The position numbers and the translations under genes are program-made. Source: CAYPZL01 sp964415045 (GTDB taxonomy: Bacteria; Planctomycetota; Phycisphaerae; Sedimentisphaerales; Anaerobacaceae). From it: a DNA stretch of 35,327 bases. This document shows positions 1-7,490 of this stretch, one piece after another (the stretch's first letter is position 1; each line of letters opens with the position of its first letter). The notes under the pieces are model-generated. The model was not told where the DNA came from. It saw nothing but the letters and a program-made list of their open reading frames with translations, and made no database searches. The stretch spans positions 1 through 35,327 of the forward strand of contig CAYPZL010000040.1 of assembly GCA_964415045.1 (NCBI GenBank). The letters run 5' to 3'.

Positions 1-119
1 TCCTGGTGGCCGCATGAAAACCAATACAAAAATCAGTCAACTTGAGTATTTACAACTGAACTTCTGCAAAACTCCTCTTACAATTTACGATTGGAGTCGA
101 TTGCTCTGCACCTTCTGTA
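1..119. other. Left-edge non-coding stretch
   Basis: This AT-richer stretch lies beyond the 3' end of the aldo/keto reductase gene. I see no convincing coding frame, tRNA or strong terminator hairpin in it. An ATG on the minus strand near position 16 could begin a gene that continues outside the window, but it has no clear ribosome-binding site. Confidence 0.4.
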
Positions 120-1031
120 CTACGAGACAGAGGCCAGGGCGTTGTTCATGCGTCGGATGGTCTCGTCGATCTCGGCGGGGCTCTTGAAGCCGACGGTGAC
201 GGCGTCGGTCAGGCCCGACTGCATGACGAACTGCATGGCCTTTTCGCGGTCGGCCGGATCGGTGAAGTCCCCGTTGCCGACGAGCTTCATGCCGATGACG
301 CCGCGGCCTTTGTCCCGCATTCGCGCAATCTGCTCCAGGACGGGCAGCACGTTGCTCTCGCTGCTCGGGGCGTTCCAGGTGTCGGTGCGCGGTGTGTCCA
401 TGTGCGAGCCCTGCGGATTGATCCGCACGAGGTGGACGTCGACGAAATCGACCTCGACGGAACGCTTCAGGGCGGGCAGGCTGTGACAGGAGACGCCGTG
501 GGCCCGGATGAGTTTCTTGTCCTTGGCCTTCTCCATCGCGTCCAGCACGCGTTTGCGCCGCTCGTCCCAGTCGGGGGTGACGGTGCAATGGACGAGCAGA
601 GAATCGATGTAATCGACGCCGTAGTCCTTGCAGTACTGCTCAATGTTCTCAAAGGCTTTGTTGGGCACGCCGCCCATCTTGGTTTGGATGAACAGCTTCT
701 CGCGGGGCAGGCCCTTGATGGCCTCGCGGAGCATCCCGTGCGTGCGGTAACCCCGGGCGATGTCGATGTAGGTGATGCCCTGATCGTAGGCGTAGCGGAT
801 GAGGCGGTTGAAGCTTTCCTGGCCGAGGCCGGCCTGGACGCGGCCGCTGTTGGTGCCGCAGCCGATGCCGAGACGGCTGAGCTTGATGCCGGTGCGGCCC
901 AGCGTGACCTGGTCGACGGCCGTCAGCTTGCGTCCCGCTGCGCCGGCCGCCAGCGGTGACAGAATCGCGCCACCCGCTATCGCGGCGGTTCTCTCGATGA
1001 ACTGACGACGTGTGAGTGGTTTTCCCTGCAT
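120..1031 (-). CDS. Tat-exported aldo/keto reductase
   Basis: This 303-residue protein is probably an NADPH-linked oxidoreductase of the aldo/keto reductase superfamily, which reduces aldehydes or ketones in a TIM barrel. Residues 1-32 form a twin-arginine signal (RRQFIERTAAIAGG), so the enzyme should be exported folded. The AKR active-site elements appear in order: DIARGY supplies Asp and Tyr, IQTKM supplies Lys and LLVHCT supplies His. The C-terminal barrel strands (GVIGMKLVG, AVTVGFKSP) are also present. The start is the ATG directly before the RR motif. It lies 344 bp downstream of the transporter gene, so it is probably transcribed separately. Tat-exported AKRs are common in planctomycetes, but I cannot assign a substrate. 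Confidence 0.85.
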   Translation of the reverse strand: MQGKPLTRRQFIERTAAIAGGAILSPLAAGAAGRKLTAVDQVTLGRTGIKLSRLGIGCGTNSGRVQAGLGQESFNRLIRYAYDQGITYIDIARGYRTHGMLREAIKGLPREKLFIQTKMGGVPNKAFENIEQYCKDYGVDYIDSLLVHCTVTPDWDERRKRVLDAMEKAKDKKLIRAHGVSCHSLPALKRSVEVDFVDVHLVRINPQGSHMDTPRTDTWNAPSSESNVLPVLEQIARMRDKGRGVIGMKLVGNGDFTDPADREKAMQFVMQSGLTDAVTVGFKSPAEIDETIRRMNNALASVS

Positions 1032-1375
1032 GGGTCGATCCCCTTACTGCAACTGCGAGACCTCCTTCATCGTTTTCGGCGGCCGACTTCGCTCCGGCAG
1101 CGGCCGCGATCGTACCCATATACTGCCAGAATCACGGCGCCACTGCAATAGCATTTGTCCGGCCCGCCGGGAATGCGTGTGAAGGTCTTGCGGCGGCTGG
1201 GCCGAGTTCCTCTCCGGGCTCCGGGGTGGCAGCGTCAAGGCCACAGGCCTTGGCGATGGCTCGACGCCCGGGGCTTGTATAGCGCCACAGGCAGCAGACA
1301 AGTCCCCCATCGCCAAGCTGCCGCTTGACGCTGTCACCCGCGTCTGGGGATCGTTTCGTCGATGGGCGCAGTGCG
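1032..1375. other. Intergenic region with a large imperfect inverted repeat
   Basis: No gene is visible between the reductase and the transporter. The stretch contains two imperfectly complementary arms of about 33-35 nt (1225-1259 and 1306-1338) separated by 46 nt; see the separate repeat entry. No clear promoter for the reductase was identified, although A/T-rich hexamers lie near 1115-1150 on the minus strand. Confidence 0.5.
1225..1338. repeat. Imperfect inverted repeat
   Basis: The left arm 1225-1259 begins GGTGGCAGCGTCAAGG and ends TTGGCGATGG. The right arm 1306-1338 is close to its reverse complement, beginning CCCATCGCCAAGC and ending TTGACGCTGTCACC. The outer 14 nt (one mismatch) and the inner 10 nt pair; the middle carries mismatches. 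There is no T-tract. It could be a REP-like or MITE-like relic or a strong transcript hairpin between the two genes. Confidence 0.6.
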
Positions 1376-2284
1376 TCAGGTCTGAATGGGGCGGTTCGGT
1401 TTGGCGCGCAGCAGGGGGGGCAGTTGCACGACCATGAGGCCGGCCAGCATCAGAACGCAGCCGGCGATGTCGCGGAGGTCGAGGCGTTCGCTCAGTACGA
1501 GCCAGCCGGCCAGGGCGGCGAAGACCGTTTCGAGGCTCATGATGATGGCCGCGTGCGCCGGAGGCGAAGTGCGCTGGCAGACCACCTGGAGAGTAAACGC
1601 CACGCCCGCCGACAGAATGCCGCCGTAGAGGATGGGGATCGTGGCCTCGCGGACACCGGCCAGGGTGACTTCCTCGGTTAGTACGGCGGCGGCCAGACTG
1701 AGGGCCGAACAGACCACAAACTGTACCCAGGCGATGCGCAGCGGACTGCCGCGCTTGGCTAAGTAGCCGATGAGCTGGACGTGGATCGCCCAGAAGAAGG
1801 CGCTGACGAGGACCAGCAGGTCGCCGCGTCCGATGGTGAACGACTCGGTGACGCTGAGCAGGTACAGCCCCGCCACGGCCAGCGCCACGCCGAGCCAGAG
1901 AAACCATCCGCAGCGGTGTCCCAGGAAGAGACCCATCAGGGGGACGAGCACGACGTAGAGACTGGTGATGAATCCGGCCTTGCCGGCCGTGGTATAGAGC
2001 AGTCCCATCTGCTGAAACGACGCGCCGCCGAACAGGGCCAGGCCGGCCAGGGCGCCGCCCCAGAGAAGAAAGCGCCGGCTGGCTTTGCGGCGGGGGGCTA
2101 CGCCGGCCCGGCGCAGCACCAGGATCAGAGGCATCAGTGTTACCGCCCCCAGGGCGAAACGCGATGCGTTGTAGGTCATGGGGCCGATGTGGTCCATGCC
2201 CATGCGCTGGGCAACGAAGGTCGTGCCCCAGATGAAGGCGGTCAGGAGCAGCAGGGAGTCACTCTTGAGCGTTCTCGTTTGCAT
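1376..2284 (-). CDS. DMT-superfamily (EamA-type) transporter
   Basis: This 302-residue inner-membrane protein is of the drug/metabolite transporter superfamily. Two EamA repeats of about 140 residues give roughly ten hydrophobic segments. The N-terminal signature (LLLLTAFIWGTTFVAQRMG) and the start of the second repeat (GDLLVLVSAFFWAIHVQLIG) are both typical, and the length matches the family. AGGA lies five bases before the ATG. The start codon is only 30 bp after the stop of the secreted 693-residue protein upstream, so the two genes probably share a transcript. Family members export amino acids, nucleotides or drugs; nothing here identifies the substrate. Confidence 0.85.
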   Translation of the reverse strand: MQTRTLKSDSLLLLTAFIWGTTFVAQRMGMDHIGPMTYNASRFALGAVTLMPLILVLRRAGVAPRRKASRRFLLWGGALAGLALFGGASFQQMGLLYTTAGKAGFITSLYVVLVPLMGLFLGHRCGWFLWLGVALAVAGLYLLSVTESFTIGRGDLLVLVSAFFWAIHVQLIGYLAKRGSPLRIAWVQFVVCSALSLAAAVLTEEVTLAGVREATIPILYGGILSAGVAFTLQVVCQRTSPPAHAAIIMSLETVFAALAGWLVLSERLDLRDIAGCVLMLAGLMVVQLPPLLRAKPNRPIQT

Positions 2285-2314
2285 GGCTTTCCTGTCGTCC
2301 CGGACGGTTGTTGG

Positions 2315-4396
2315 CTACTTCCAGACGGGCACGCCGAGTTCCTGGAACTGGGCGGCGGCGTTGAGGAAATGGGCGGTGATCCAGAACACGGTCCAGGTCT
2401 CGACGTAGTTGCCGCGCACGCCGGCGATGTCATGGTCGGCCAGTTGCTTTCGAAACGCGCCGTGCTGAGCGTAGTTGGTGTGGTGCGGCTGCTCGCCCTG
2501 GCTGCCGTAAGGGTCGAGGAGCTGCCCGCAACTGCGGTACATGACCAGGGCCAGTTGCCTGAGGTCGTTCCTGTCGAGCCACTGTCCCAGTCGGTAGATA
2601 TCGGGTGCGATGAGGACGCCGAAGACGTCGATGTGCTGGTTCTGGACCGAGACGGCGGTCCAGCCGCGGGTTTTGAAGCCGTGGTCGCGGAGGCGTCCGG
2701 CCGGAAGATCGATGTCCCACACGACCACGTACGTCAGGGCCACGTCGGCCGCGTGTTTGGCCCATTTGAGGTACCGGGGCTCGCCGGTTACCTCGTATAG
2801 CGCGGCAAAGCCCTGCAAGGCGGCGAACGCGCCCTCTTTGTCCTCGCAATTAGCATCCAGCGTGCCGCCCCAGTAGGGCTCGCGCATGCTCAGGTGGCGC
2901 GAGGCATACACGCGGGCGGCCTTCTCGGCGGCCCGACGATAGCTTTGCGCGCCGAAGAGCCTGGACGCACGACACAGCGGGGCGATGAAGAAGCCTTCGT
3001 TCGTGGACAGCGGCGACCAGTCGTCCGACAGAATTCGCGCGGCGTGGAAGTCGCAGGCCTTGCGCAGGAACGCTTCCCAGCGGGACACGTCCGCTTGCCT
3101 CTTTCGCCCGAGGCGAATCGCGTTGGCGACGTTCAGCATGGCCTGGCCCTGGGAGAGCAACTCGGGATTGCCCCGCTGGAGCCACTGTTTCTTATCGACG
3201 TCGTACCACGTGGCAAAGCCCCGGTCGTAGAACCTGGAGGAGGAGAGGAAATCGAGCGATTTCTGCGCCATGGTCACGGCGTCAGGGTCGTCGAGCTCGC
3301 CGGCGAGCGCCTGCAGGGCGTATCCGCAGGCAGCGGCCTGGCCGCACCAGCCTAACACGAAGAAGTTGCGGTCCGGGTATTTCTTGAAACCGGCGACCTC
3401 GCCGCGCTCGTACCATCGCGTCTTGGCGAAGCGATATTTCGCTTCGAGAATTTCCCGAAACGTTGGCATTCCCGCCATCTCGTACGGCCGGAAGAGCGCC
3501 AGCGACGTTTCCGTCGGTCGCTGGAATCCCGATCCCTTCTCCGCGACCGGATACGCTTCCAGGTAGAAGGTCTTCTCGATGATCGCGCCGGGCGGGACAT
3601 CGAGGCAGGCGTCGCCGTAACGGATGAAGCCTCCTTGCGTCGCCTTGATAACGCTGCGTTGGCCGTTCGAGGCGCACGGGCCCGAAAGCAACGTTAGCTC
3701 GGTGCCGTCGGCCTTGCCCGTCAGTCCGAGGGACCACCATTGGTCGGCGAGATTTCCGAACGGGACCGGCGACGGCAGCGAGTGCAGGGCCGCTCCTTTC
3801 AGACCGGAGCCGTCCGACCATTCGATGCTGGCGTAGGGCATGGGGAAGCGATGCTCTTCGAAAAGAGCGGCTTCGCCGGGCTTGCCGGTGTAGACCGGGA
3901 CCCGTCCGCTTCTGGCGCCGGAGGGGTTGCCGTAGTAGAGAATGCCGGGCAGCAGAACGTTCGTGCCTTTGCCGGGGCAGTGGAAGCGCACCGAGAGAGT
4001 GGTGCGCGGGGCCGCCTCGGAACCTTTCCAGGTGAATCGTCTGGTGCACTCGATCGTTCGTCCGTGCGGCCGGTACGAATCGCGGAGCTGCCACGTGCCG
4101 GCGGCGGTTTCGATCTTGCCGCGCAATATCGTCCACGCGCCGACACGCTCGGCCCCGGTCGCTTTCGCATGCACCCACGCCGAGGGCCAGTCCTTGTCCC
4201 AATCCGTCGCAATCGACCAGAGCCCGTCGGCCGGGCTGCGGAGCAGGCATTGCCCGTTCGAGCGGACCTCCACCGTGTAATGTTGCCCTTCCTGCCGTAC
4301 GCTCAGCTCCAATGATCCCGCGCACCAGGCGCGACCGGCGAGTGCGATTGCGACCAGGCCCACGAGTACTCGCGACACCCGAAAATCACATGCCAT
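2315..4396 (-). CDS. Secreted protein with predicted alpha/alpha-barrel, unknown function
   Basis: This 693-residue protein has an N-terminal signal peptide (MACDFRVSRVLVGLVAIALA, probable cleavage near AWCAG). The open frame extends 51 codons further upstream, but the ATG at 4396 is preferred because GAGGAG lies eight bases before it and the signal peptide begins there. The first ~300 residues look beta-rich, like the N-terminal sandwich of some polysaccharide lyases and hydrolases. From about residue 320 the sequence becomes Trp/Tyr-rich paired helices (YWGGTLDANCEDKEGAF, GFAALYEVTGEPRYLKWA) resembling a six-hairpin glycosidase toroid. I do not recognise a named family or a definite catalytic pair. 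A role in extracellular polysaccharide breakdown is inference. It is probably co-transcribed with the downstream transporter. Confidence 0.7.
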   Translation of the reverse strand: MACDFRVSRVLVGLVAIALAGRAWCAGSLELSVRQEGQHYTVEVRSNGQCLLRSPADGLWSIATDWDKDWPSAWVHAKATGAERVGAWTILRGKIETAAGTWQLRDSYRPHGRTIECTRRFTWKGSEAAPRTTLSVRFHCPGKGTNVLLPGILYYGNPSGARSGRVPVYTGKPGEAALFEEHRFPMPYASIEWSDGSGLKGAALHSLPSPVPFGNLADQWWSLGLTGKADGTELTLLSGPCASNGQRSVIKATQGGFIRYGDACLDVPPGAIIEKTFYLEAYPVAEKGSGFQRPTETSLALFRPYEMAGMPTFREILEAKYRFAKTRWYERGEVAGFKKYPDRNFFVLGWCGQAAACGYALQALAGELDDPDAVTMAQKSLDFLSSSRFYDRGFATWYDVDKKQWLQRGNPELLSQGQAMLNVANAIRLGRKRQADVSRWEAFLRKACDFHAARILSDDWSPLSTNEGFFIAPLCRASRLFGAQSYRRAAEKAARVYASRHLSMREPYWGGTLDANCEDKEGAFAALQGFAALYEVTGEPRYLKWAKHAADVALTYVVVWDIDLPAGRLRDHGFKTRGWTAVSVQNQHIDVFGVLIAPDIYRLGQWLDRNDLRQLALVMYRSCGQLLDPYGSQGEQPHHTNYAQHGAFRKQLADHDIAGVRGNYVETWTVFWITAHFLNAAAQFQELGVPVWK

Positions 4397-4434
4397 GTTG
4401 ATTCTCCTCAAGACCACGGTTGTGTAAGGCGTGC

Positions 4435-4463
4435 ATTCTACCGCCTGTTGGCGTGTCCGTAAA
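4435..4463 (-). promoter_or_regulatory. Candidate sigma70 promoter for the secreted 693-aa protein
   Basis: On the minus strand the -35 box TTTACG (4463-4458) and -10 box TAGAAT (4440-4435) are separated by 17 bp. The predicted transcript begins near 4428 and leaves a leader of about 30 nt carrying the GAGGAG site. Confidence 0.55.
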
Positions 4464-4781
4464 TGAGGGGCCGCCCGAGTTGTCAATTGAGTAGGCTTGT
4501 GTGGATTCAGGGCATTGCGCTTCGGCGTCGCTCGGGGCGGCGTGAGCATATGAAGGGTGCGAAGGGTCTTGTACGGGGCAGCGGGCGCGGCCGACGTTCC
4601 CTATTCGCGGGTAAAACGAGGAAATTGAGAAATATTTTCTGCGATAGCGGTCTATTATCGCGGCTGCAGGGTCCGATCTGGCCTGAATCGCGGTGTAGTG
4701 CCGACCTTGGCCACCTGCGGACGGTAAAATAAGGACTTATGACCGTTTTCGTGCCGAATAGGGAAAGTCGGGATAGCTCGG
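4464..4781. other. Intergenic region between rnfB and the secreted-protein gene
   Basis: No credible gene is present. The stretch contains a long spaced inverted repeat (4591-4610 with 4754-4771, separate entry) and, inside it, a small hairpin GCGATA...TATCGC near 4639-4660. A clear Rho-independent terminator for the rnf operon was not found. Confidence 0.5.
4591..4771. repeat. Spaced inverted repeat, MITE-like
   Basis: The left arm 4591-4610 reads CCGACGTTCCCTATTCGCGG. The reverse complement of 4754-4771 reads CCGACTTTCCCTATTCGG. The match continues imperfectly inward (GTAAAACGAGG against ACGAAAACGG). The arms enclose about 143 bp of non-coding, AT-richer DNA. The layout, with terminal inverted repeats around a short non-coding core, resembles a miniature inverted-repeat element, but no target-site duplication is evident. 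Confidence 0.5.
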
Positions 4782-5666
4782 TCAGGCCTTGGCGGCGGGC
4801 TTTTTGGCTTTGGGCTCGCGCGGAGCGGGGGCGGTTTTGCCGCGGTAGACGATGACCCCGGTGGGGCACTTGTTCAGGGCCGCCTCGTTTTCGCCGCAGG
4901 GGGCATACTTGGCGTAGTCCATCCGGGCGAGGTTGTTGTCGACGGCGAAGGCGTTGCTCTGCTTGGCGCACAGGCCGCAGCCGATGCAGCCGACCTGGCA
5001 CATCGAGCGCGTCACCTTGCCCGATTCCCGGCTGCTGCACGCGACGGCCATCATATTCTCGTGGCCGAAGGGAACCATCTCGATCAGGTTGCGCGGACAG
5101 GCCTTGCTGCACGCGGTGCAACCGGTGCACTTGCTGTAATCGACGGTTGCCAGCCCGTCGACGATGTGCAGGGCGTCGAACTTGCAGGCCCGGACGCAGT
5201 CGCCGAAGCCGAGACAGCCGAACTTGCAGGCCTGGACGTTGGCCAGTGCGTTGGCGGCGGTGCAACTTGGGATGCCGTGGTATTCGGCGTAGTAGGTTTT
5301 ATCGTTGGTGTGGGCGCGGCAGTGGACGATGGGGCGCTGAGGCGGACCTTCGCTGCTGACCTGAAGGTTGAGTATCTCGGCGATCTTGTTCGCTACGTCC
5401 GGGCCGCCGGGAGCGCAGCGGCCGATCAGCTCGGGATTCTCCAGCACGCCCTTGGCGTACCCGCCGCAGCCGGCGAAACCGCAGGCCCCGCAGTCGAGAT
5501 TGGGAAGCGCCTCGTGGATTTGCACGATCTTCGGGTCCACTTCCACCTTAAGCTTCTCGTGTGCGATCAGCAAAACGACGGCAAAGGCCGTCCCGAGGCA
5601 CAGCATGATCACGCCGGCCAGGCCCGCACTGCTCACCAGATCGACAAAACTTGCCAAGATCATCAT
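4782..5666 (-). CDS. rnfB: Rnf complex subunit B (polyferredoxin)
   Basis: RnfB carries electrons between ferredoxin and the membrane subunits of the Rnf ferredoxin:NAD+ oxidoreductase. The 294-residue product has one N-terminal membrane helix (about 10-35) and an Fe-S domain with CGACGFAGC followed by a distant Cys. Several cysteine clusters follow: CKFGCLGFGDCVRACKFDA, CTGCTACSKACP, CQVGCIGCGLC and a closing NKCP. It is much longer than enterobacterial RsxB and has a Lys/Ala/Pro-rich tail. The ATG at 5666 overlaps the rnfA stop codon (ATGA), implying translational coupling; a second ATG follows immediately. The frame runs further upstream, but that part overlaps rnfA and is not coding-like. 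Confidence 0.93.
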   Translation of the reverse strand: MMILASFVDLVSSAGLAGVIMLCLGTAFAVVLLIAHEKLKVEVDPKIVQIHEALPNLDCGACGFAGCGGYAKGVLENPELIGRCAPGGPDVANKIAEILNLQVSSEGPPQRPIVHCRAHTNDKTYYAEYHGIPSCTAANALANVQACKFGCLGFGDCVRACKFDALHIVDGLATVDYSKCTGCTACSKACPRNLIEMVPFGHENMMAVACSSRESGKVTRSMCQVGCIGCGLCAKQSNAFAVDNNLARMDYAKYAPCGENEAALNKCPTGVIVYRGKTAPAPREPKAKKPAAKA

Positions 5667-6250
5667 ATCATTCCTGCAAATCCCATGAAGGCCAGCGAGA
5701 GAATGCCGGCCGTGATCAACGTTATCGGTGCGCCCTGGAGACATTTGGGCACGTCCGCCATCTGCAGGTTCTCCCGGATGCCCGCCATGATGCAGATCGC
5801 CATGGTGAATCCGATCCCGCCCCCGAAGCTCAGGACCACCGCCTCGATCAGGCTGTTGATGCCCCACAGATTGAGGAACAGGCACAGGCCCAGGATGGCG
5901 CAGTTCGTGGTAATCAGCGGCAGAAAGATCCCGAAGCTGTCGTACAGCGGCGGGAAGAACTTGCGCAAGTACATCTCCACCAACTGCACGGCGCTGGCGA
6001 TGACCAGGATAAAGCAGACGTACCGGGCCACCTCCAGACCGAGCGGCATCAGGAGGAAATGGTCGATCATCCAGGTCAGCGTTCCGCTGAGCGTCATGAC
6101 GAACGTCACCGCCAGCCCCATCCCGAAGGCCATGTCGATGCGACCGGAGACGCCCAGATACGGGCAGATGCCCAGGAACTTCGTCAGCACCAGGTTATTG
6201 ATGAGGACGACGGAAATGAAGCCGGTGATCAGAATATAAACCGTATCCAT
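5663..6250 (-). CDS. rnfA: Rnf complex subunit A
   Basis: RnfA is one of two homologous six-helix membrane subunits at the core of the Rnf complex; in studied homologs the RnfA/RnfE pair holds an iron-sulfur centre within the membrane. The 195-residue protein opens with YILITGFISVVLINNLVLTK and contains the Cys motifs FLGICPYLG and TTNCAILG that are typical of the family. AGAGG lies seven bases before the ATG. The gene starts 12 bp after the rnfE stop and its own stop overlaps the rnfB start. Length and sequence are fully typical. Confidence 0.95.
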   Translation of the reverse strand: MDTVYILITGFISVVLINNLVLTKFLGICPYLGVSGRIDMAFGMGLAVTFVMTLSGTLTWMIDHFLLMPLGLEVARYVCFILVIASAVQLVEMYLRKFFPPLYDSFGIFLPLITTNCAILGLCLFLNLWGINSLIEAVVLSFGGGIGFTMAICIMAGIRENLQMADVPKCLQGAPITLITAGILSLAFMGFAGMI

Positions 6251-6262
6251 GTTCGAAACCTC

Positions 6263-6883
6263 TTAGCTTCGCTTCTTGGTGATAAGGTTGATGAGCCCGA
6301 GCAGAAATCCCAGCGTCAGAAACGCTCCGACAGGCATGCCCAGCGCCGCCACCGGGACGAAGGCGTTCGGCATGACCTGGATCTCGAAGATCTTGCCCGT
6401 GGCCAGGACCTCTCGGACGCCGGCCAGCACGCACAGCGTGAGCGTGAATCCGGCCCCCATGCCCAGGGCATCGATGATGCTCAGCAGGACCGGATGCTTG
6501 CTGGCGCACGCTTCGGCCCGGCAGATGATGATGCAGTTGACGATGATCAGGGGCACGTACGGTCCCAGCGCTTCGCTCATCTTGGGCTGGAACGCCTGGA
6601 GGAACAGGTCCGCGATGGTGACGAAAGTGGAAATCGTCAGCGTGAACATGAGGATGCGCAAATGCGGCTTGAGCAGATCGCGCATCAGGCTGACCATGAT
6701 GTTGCTGCACACCAGAACGAAGATGACGCAGCAGCCCATGGTCAGGGCCGGCTTAACGGCGGCGGTGACCGCCAGCGTCGGGCACATGCCCAGCAGCAGC
6801 CGAAACACCGGGTTCTCCCGCCACAGACCGGCGAAGAGTGTGTCCTTATACAGACTGACCTGTCCGTCAGGATTCGTTGCCAT
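6263..6883 (-). CDS. rnfE: Rnf complex subunit E
   Basis: RnfE is the partner of RnfA in the membrane core of the Rnf complex. The 206-residue protein has a short cytoplasmic N-terminus, the family opening LWRENPVFRLLLGMCPTLAV and six membrane helices, including the second Cys site IIVNCIIICRAEACAS and ending ITKKRS. Its start overlaps the end of rnfG by 17 nt, so translation is probably coupled. No internal damage is seen. Confidence 0.95.
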   Translation of the reverse strand: MATNPDGQVSLYKDTLFAGLWRENPVFRLLLGMCPTLAVTAAVKPALTMGCCVIFVLVCSNIMVSLMRDLLKPHLRILMFTLTISTFVTIADLFLQAFQPKMSEALGPYVPLIIVNCIIICRAEACASKHPVLLSIIDALGMGAGFTLTLCVLAGVREVLATGKIFEIQVMPNAFVPVAALGMPVGAFLTLGFLLGLINLITKKRS

Positions 6884-7490
6884 TGCCGATCAGTCCTTTC
6901 TTTTGGAATTGCTCTTTGAGTTGTACCAGATAATGATTGATCGTTTCGACCACGGCGGTGCTGCTGACGGTGGCGCCGCTGATGGCGACGATCTCCTCGT
7001 CGATTTCTTCCATGTTGCCCGTTCCGGCCAGCGACAGGCTGGTAGCCGGCGCGCCGGCGAACTGGTTGCGGAAGTAGCTTTCTTTGATCTGATCGCCGAA
7101 CCCGGGCGTTTCGTTACTCAGGAGGACGTCGAAGCCGGCGAGCGTCTCGAAGTCTTTGTCCACCGCCACGACGAGCTCGATCTTGTCGGCGAATCCGGAG
7201 CCGATGGCCTTGAAGGCCCATCCGACGGTGTTGCCGTCCGCTATGGCTTCGTACACAGCCGCCACTTCCGGCCTGCCGTCAAAGGCCTCGATCTCGATCT
7301 CTTCCTTGACCGGGGCGAACTTCTCGGCTTGCGGCAGCAGACCCCTGGCCAGGTTGGTCAGCTTGGTGACCTTGTTCATCTCGATTCGATCCGACAGGGC
7401 GGCGTTGGTGGCCGCGATCAGGAGACCGAAGAAGAACGAGGCGGCGATCAGCAGCCAGCTCTGTTCGAAAAAGTGTTTGATACTACGCAC
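6867..7490 (-). CDS. rnfG: Rnf complex subunit G (FMN-binding)
   Basis: RnfG carries a covalently bound FMN on the outer face of the membrane. The 207-residue protein has one N-terminal helix (about 10-30) followed by an FMN-binding domain. The flavinylation motif SGAT is at 171-174, so Thr174 is the expected attachment site; established knowledge is that ApbE makes this bond, and no apbE lies in this window. The family segments LAGFDVLLSNETPGFGDQI and a charged tail are present. The gene overlaps rnfD by 8 nt and rnfE by 17 nt. Confidence 0.93.
   Translation of the reverse strand: MRSIKHFFEQSWLLIAASFFFGLLIAATNAALSDRIEMNKVTKLTNLARGLLPQAEKFAPVKEEIEIEAFDGRPEVAAVYEAIADGNTVGWAFKAIGSGFADKIELVVAVDKDFETLAGFDVLLSNETPGFGDQIKESYFRNQFAGAPATSLSLAGTGNMEEIDEEIVAISGATVSSTAVVETINHYLVQLKEQFQKKGLIGNGNES

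Noticed and set aside
4397..4549. Longer N-terminus for the secreted 693-residue protein
   Set aside because: It would include the promoter and ribosome-binding site and put 51 uncharacteristic residues before the signal peptide.
5061..6919. Long plus-strand frames opposite rnfB, rnfA and rnfE
   Set aside because: They read as Asp/Glu/His/Gln-rich shadows of hydrophobic membrane-protein codons; the minus-strand Rnf genes explain the region fully.
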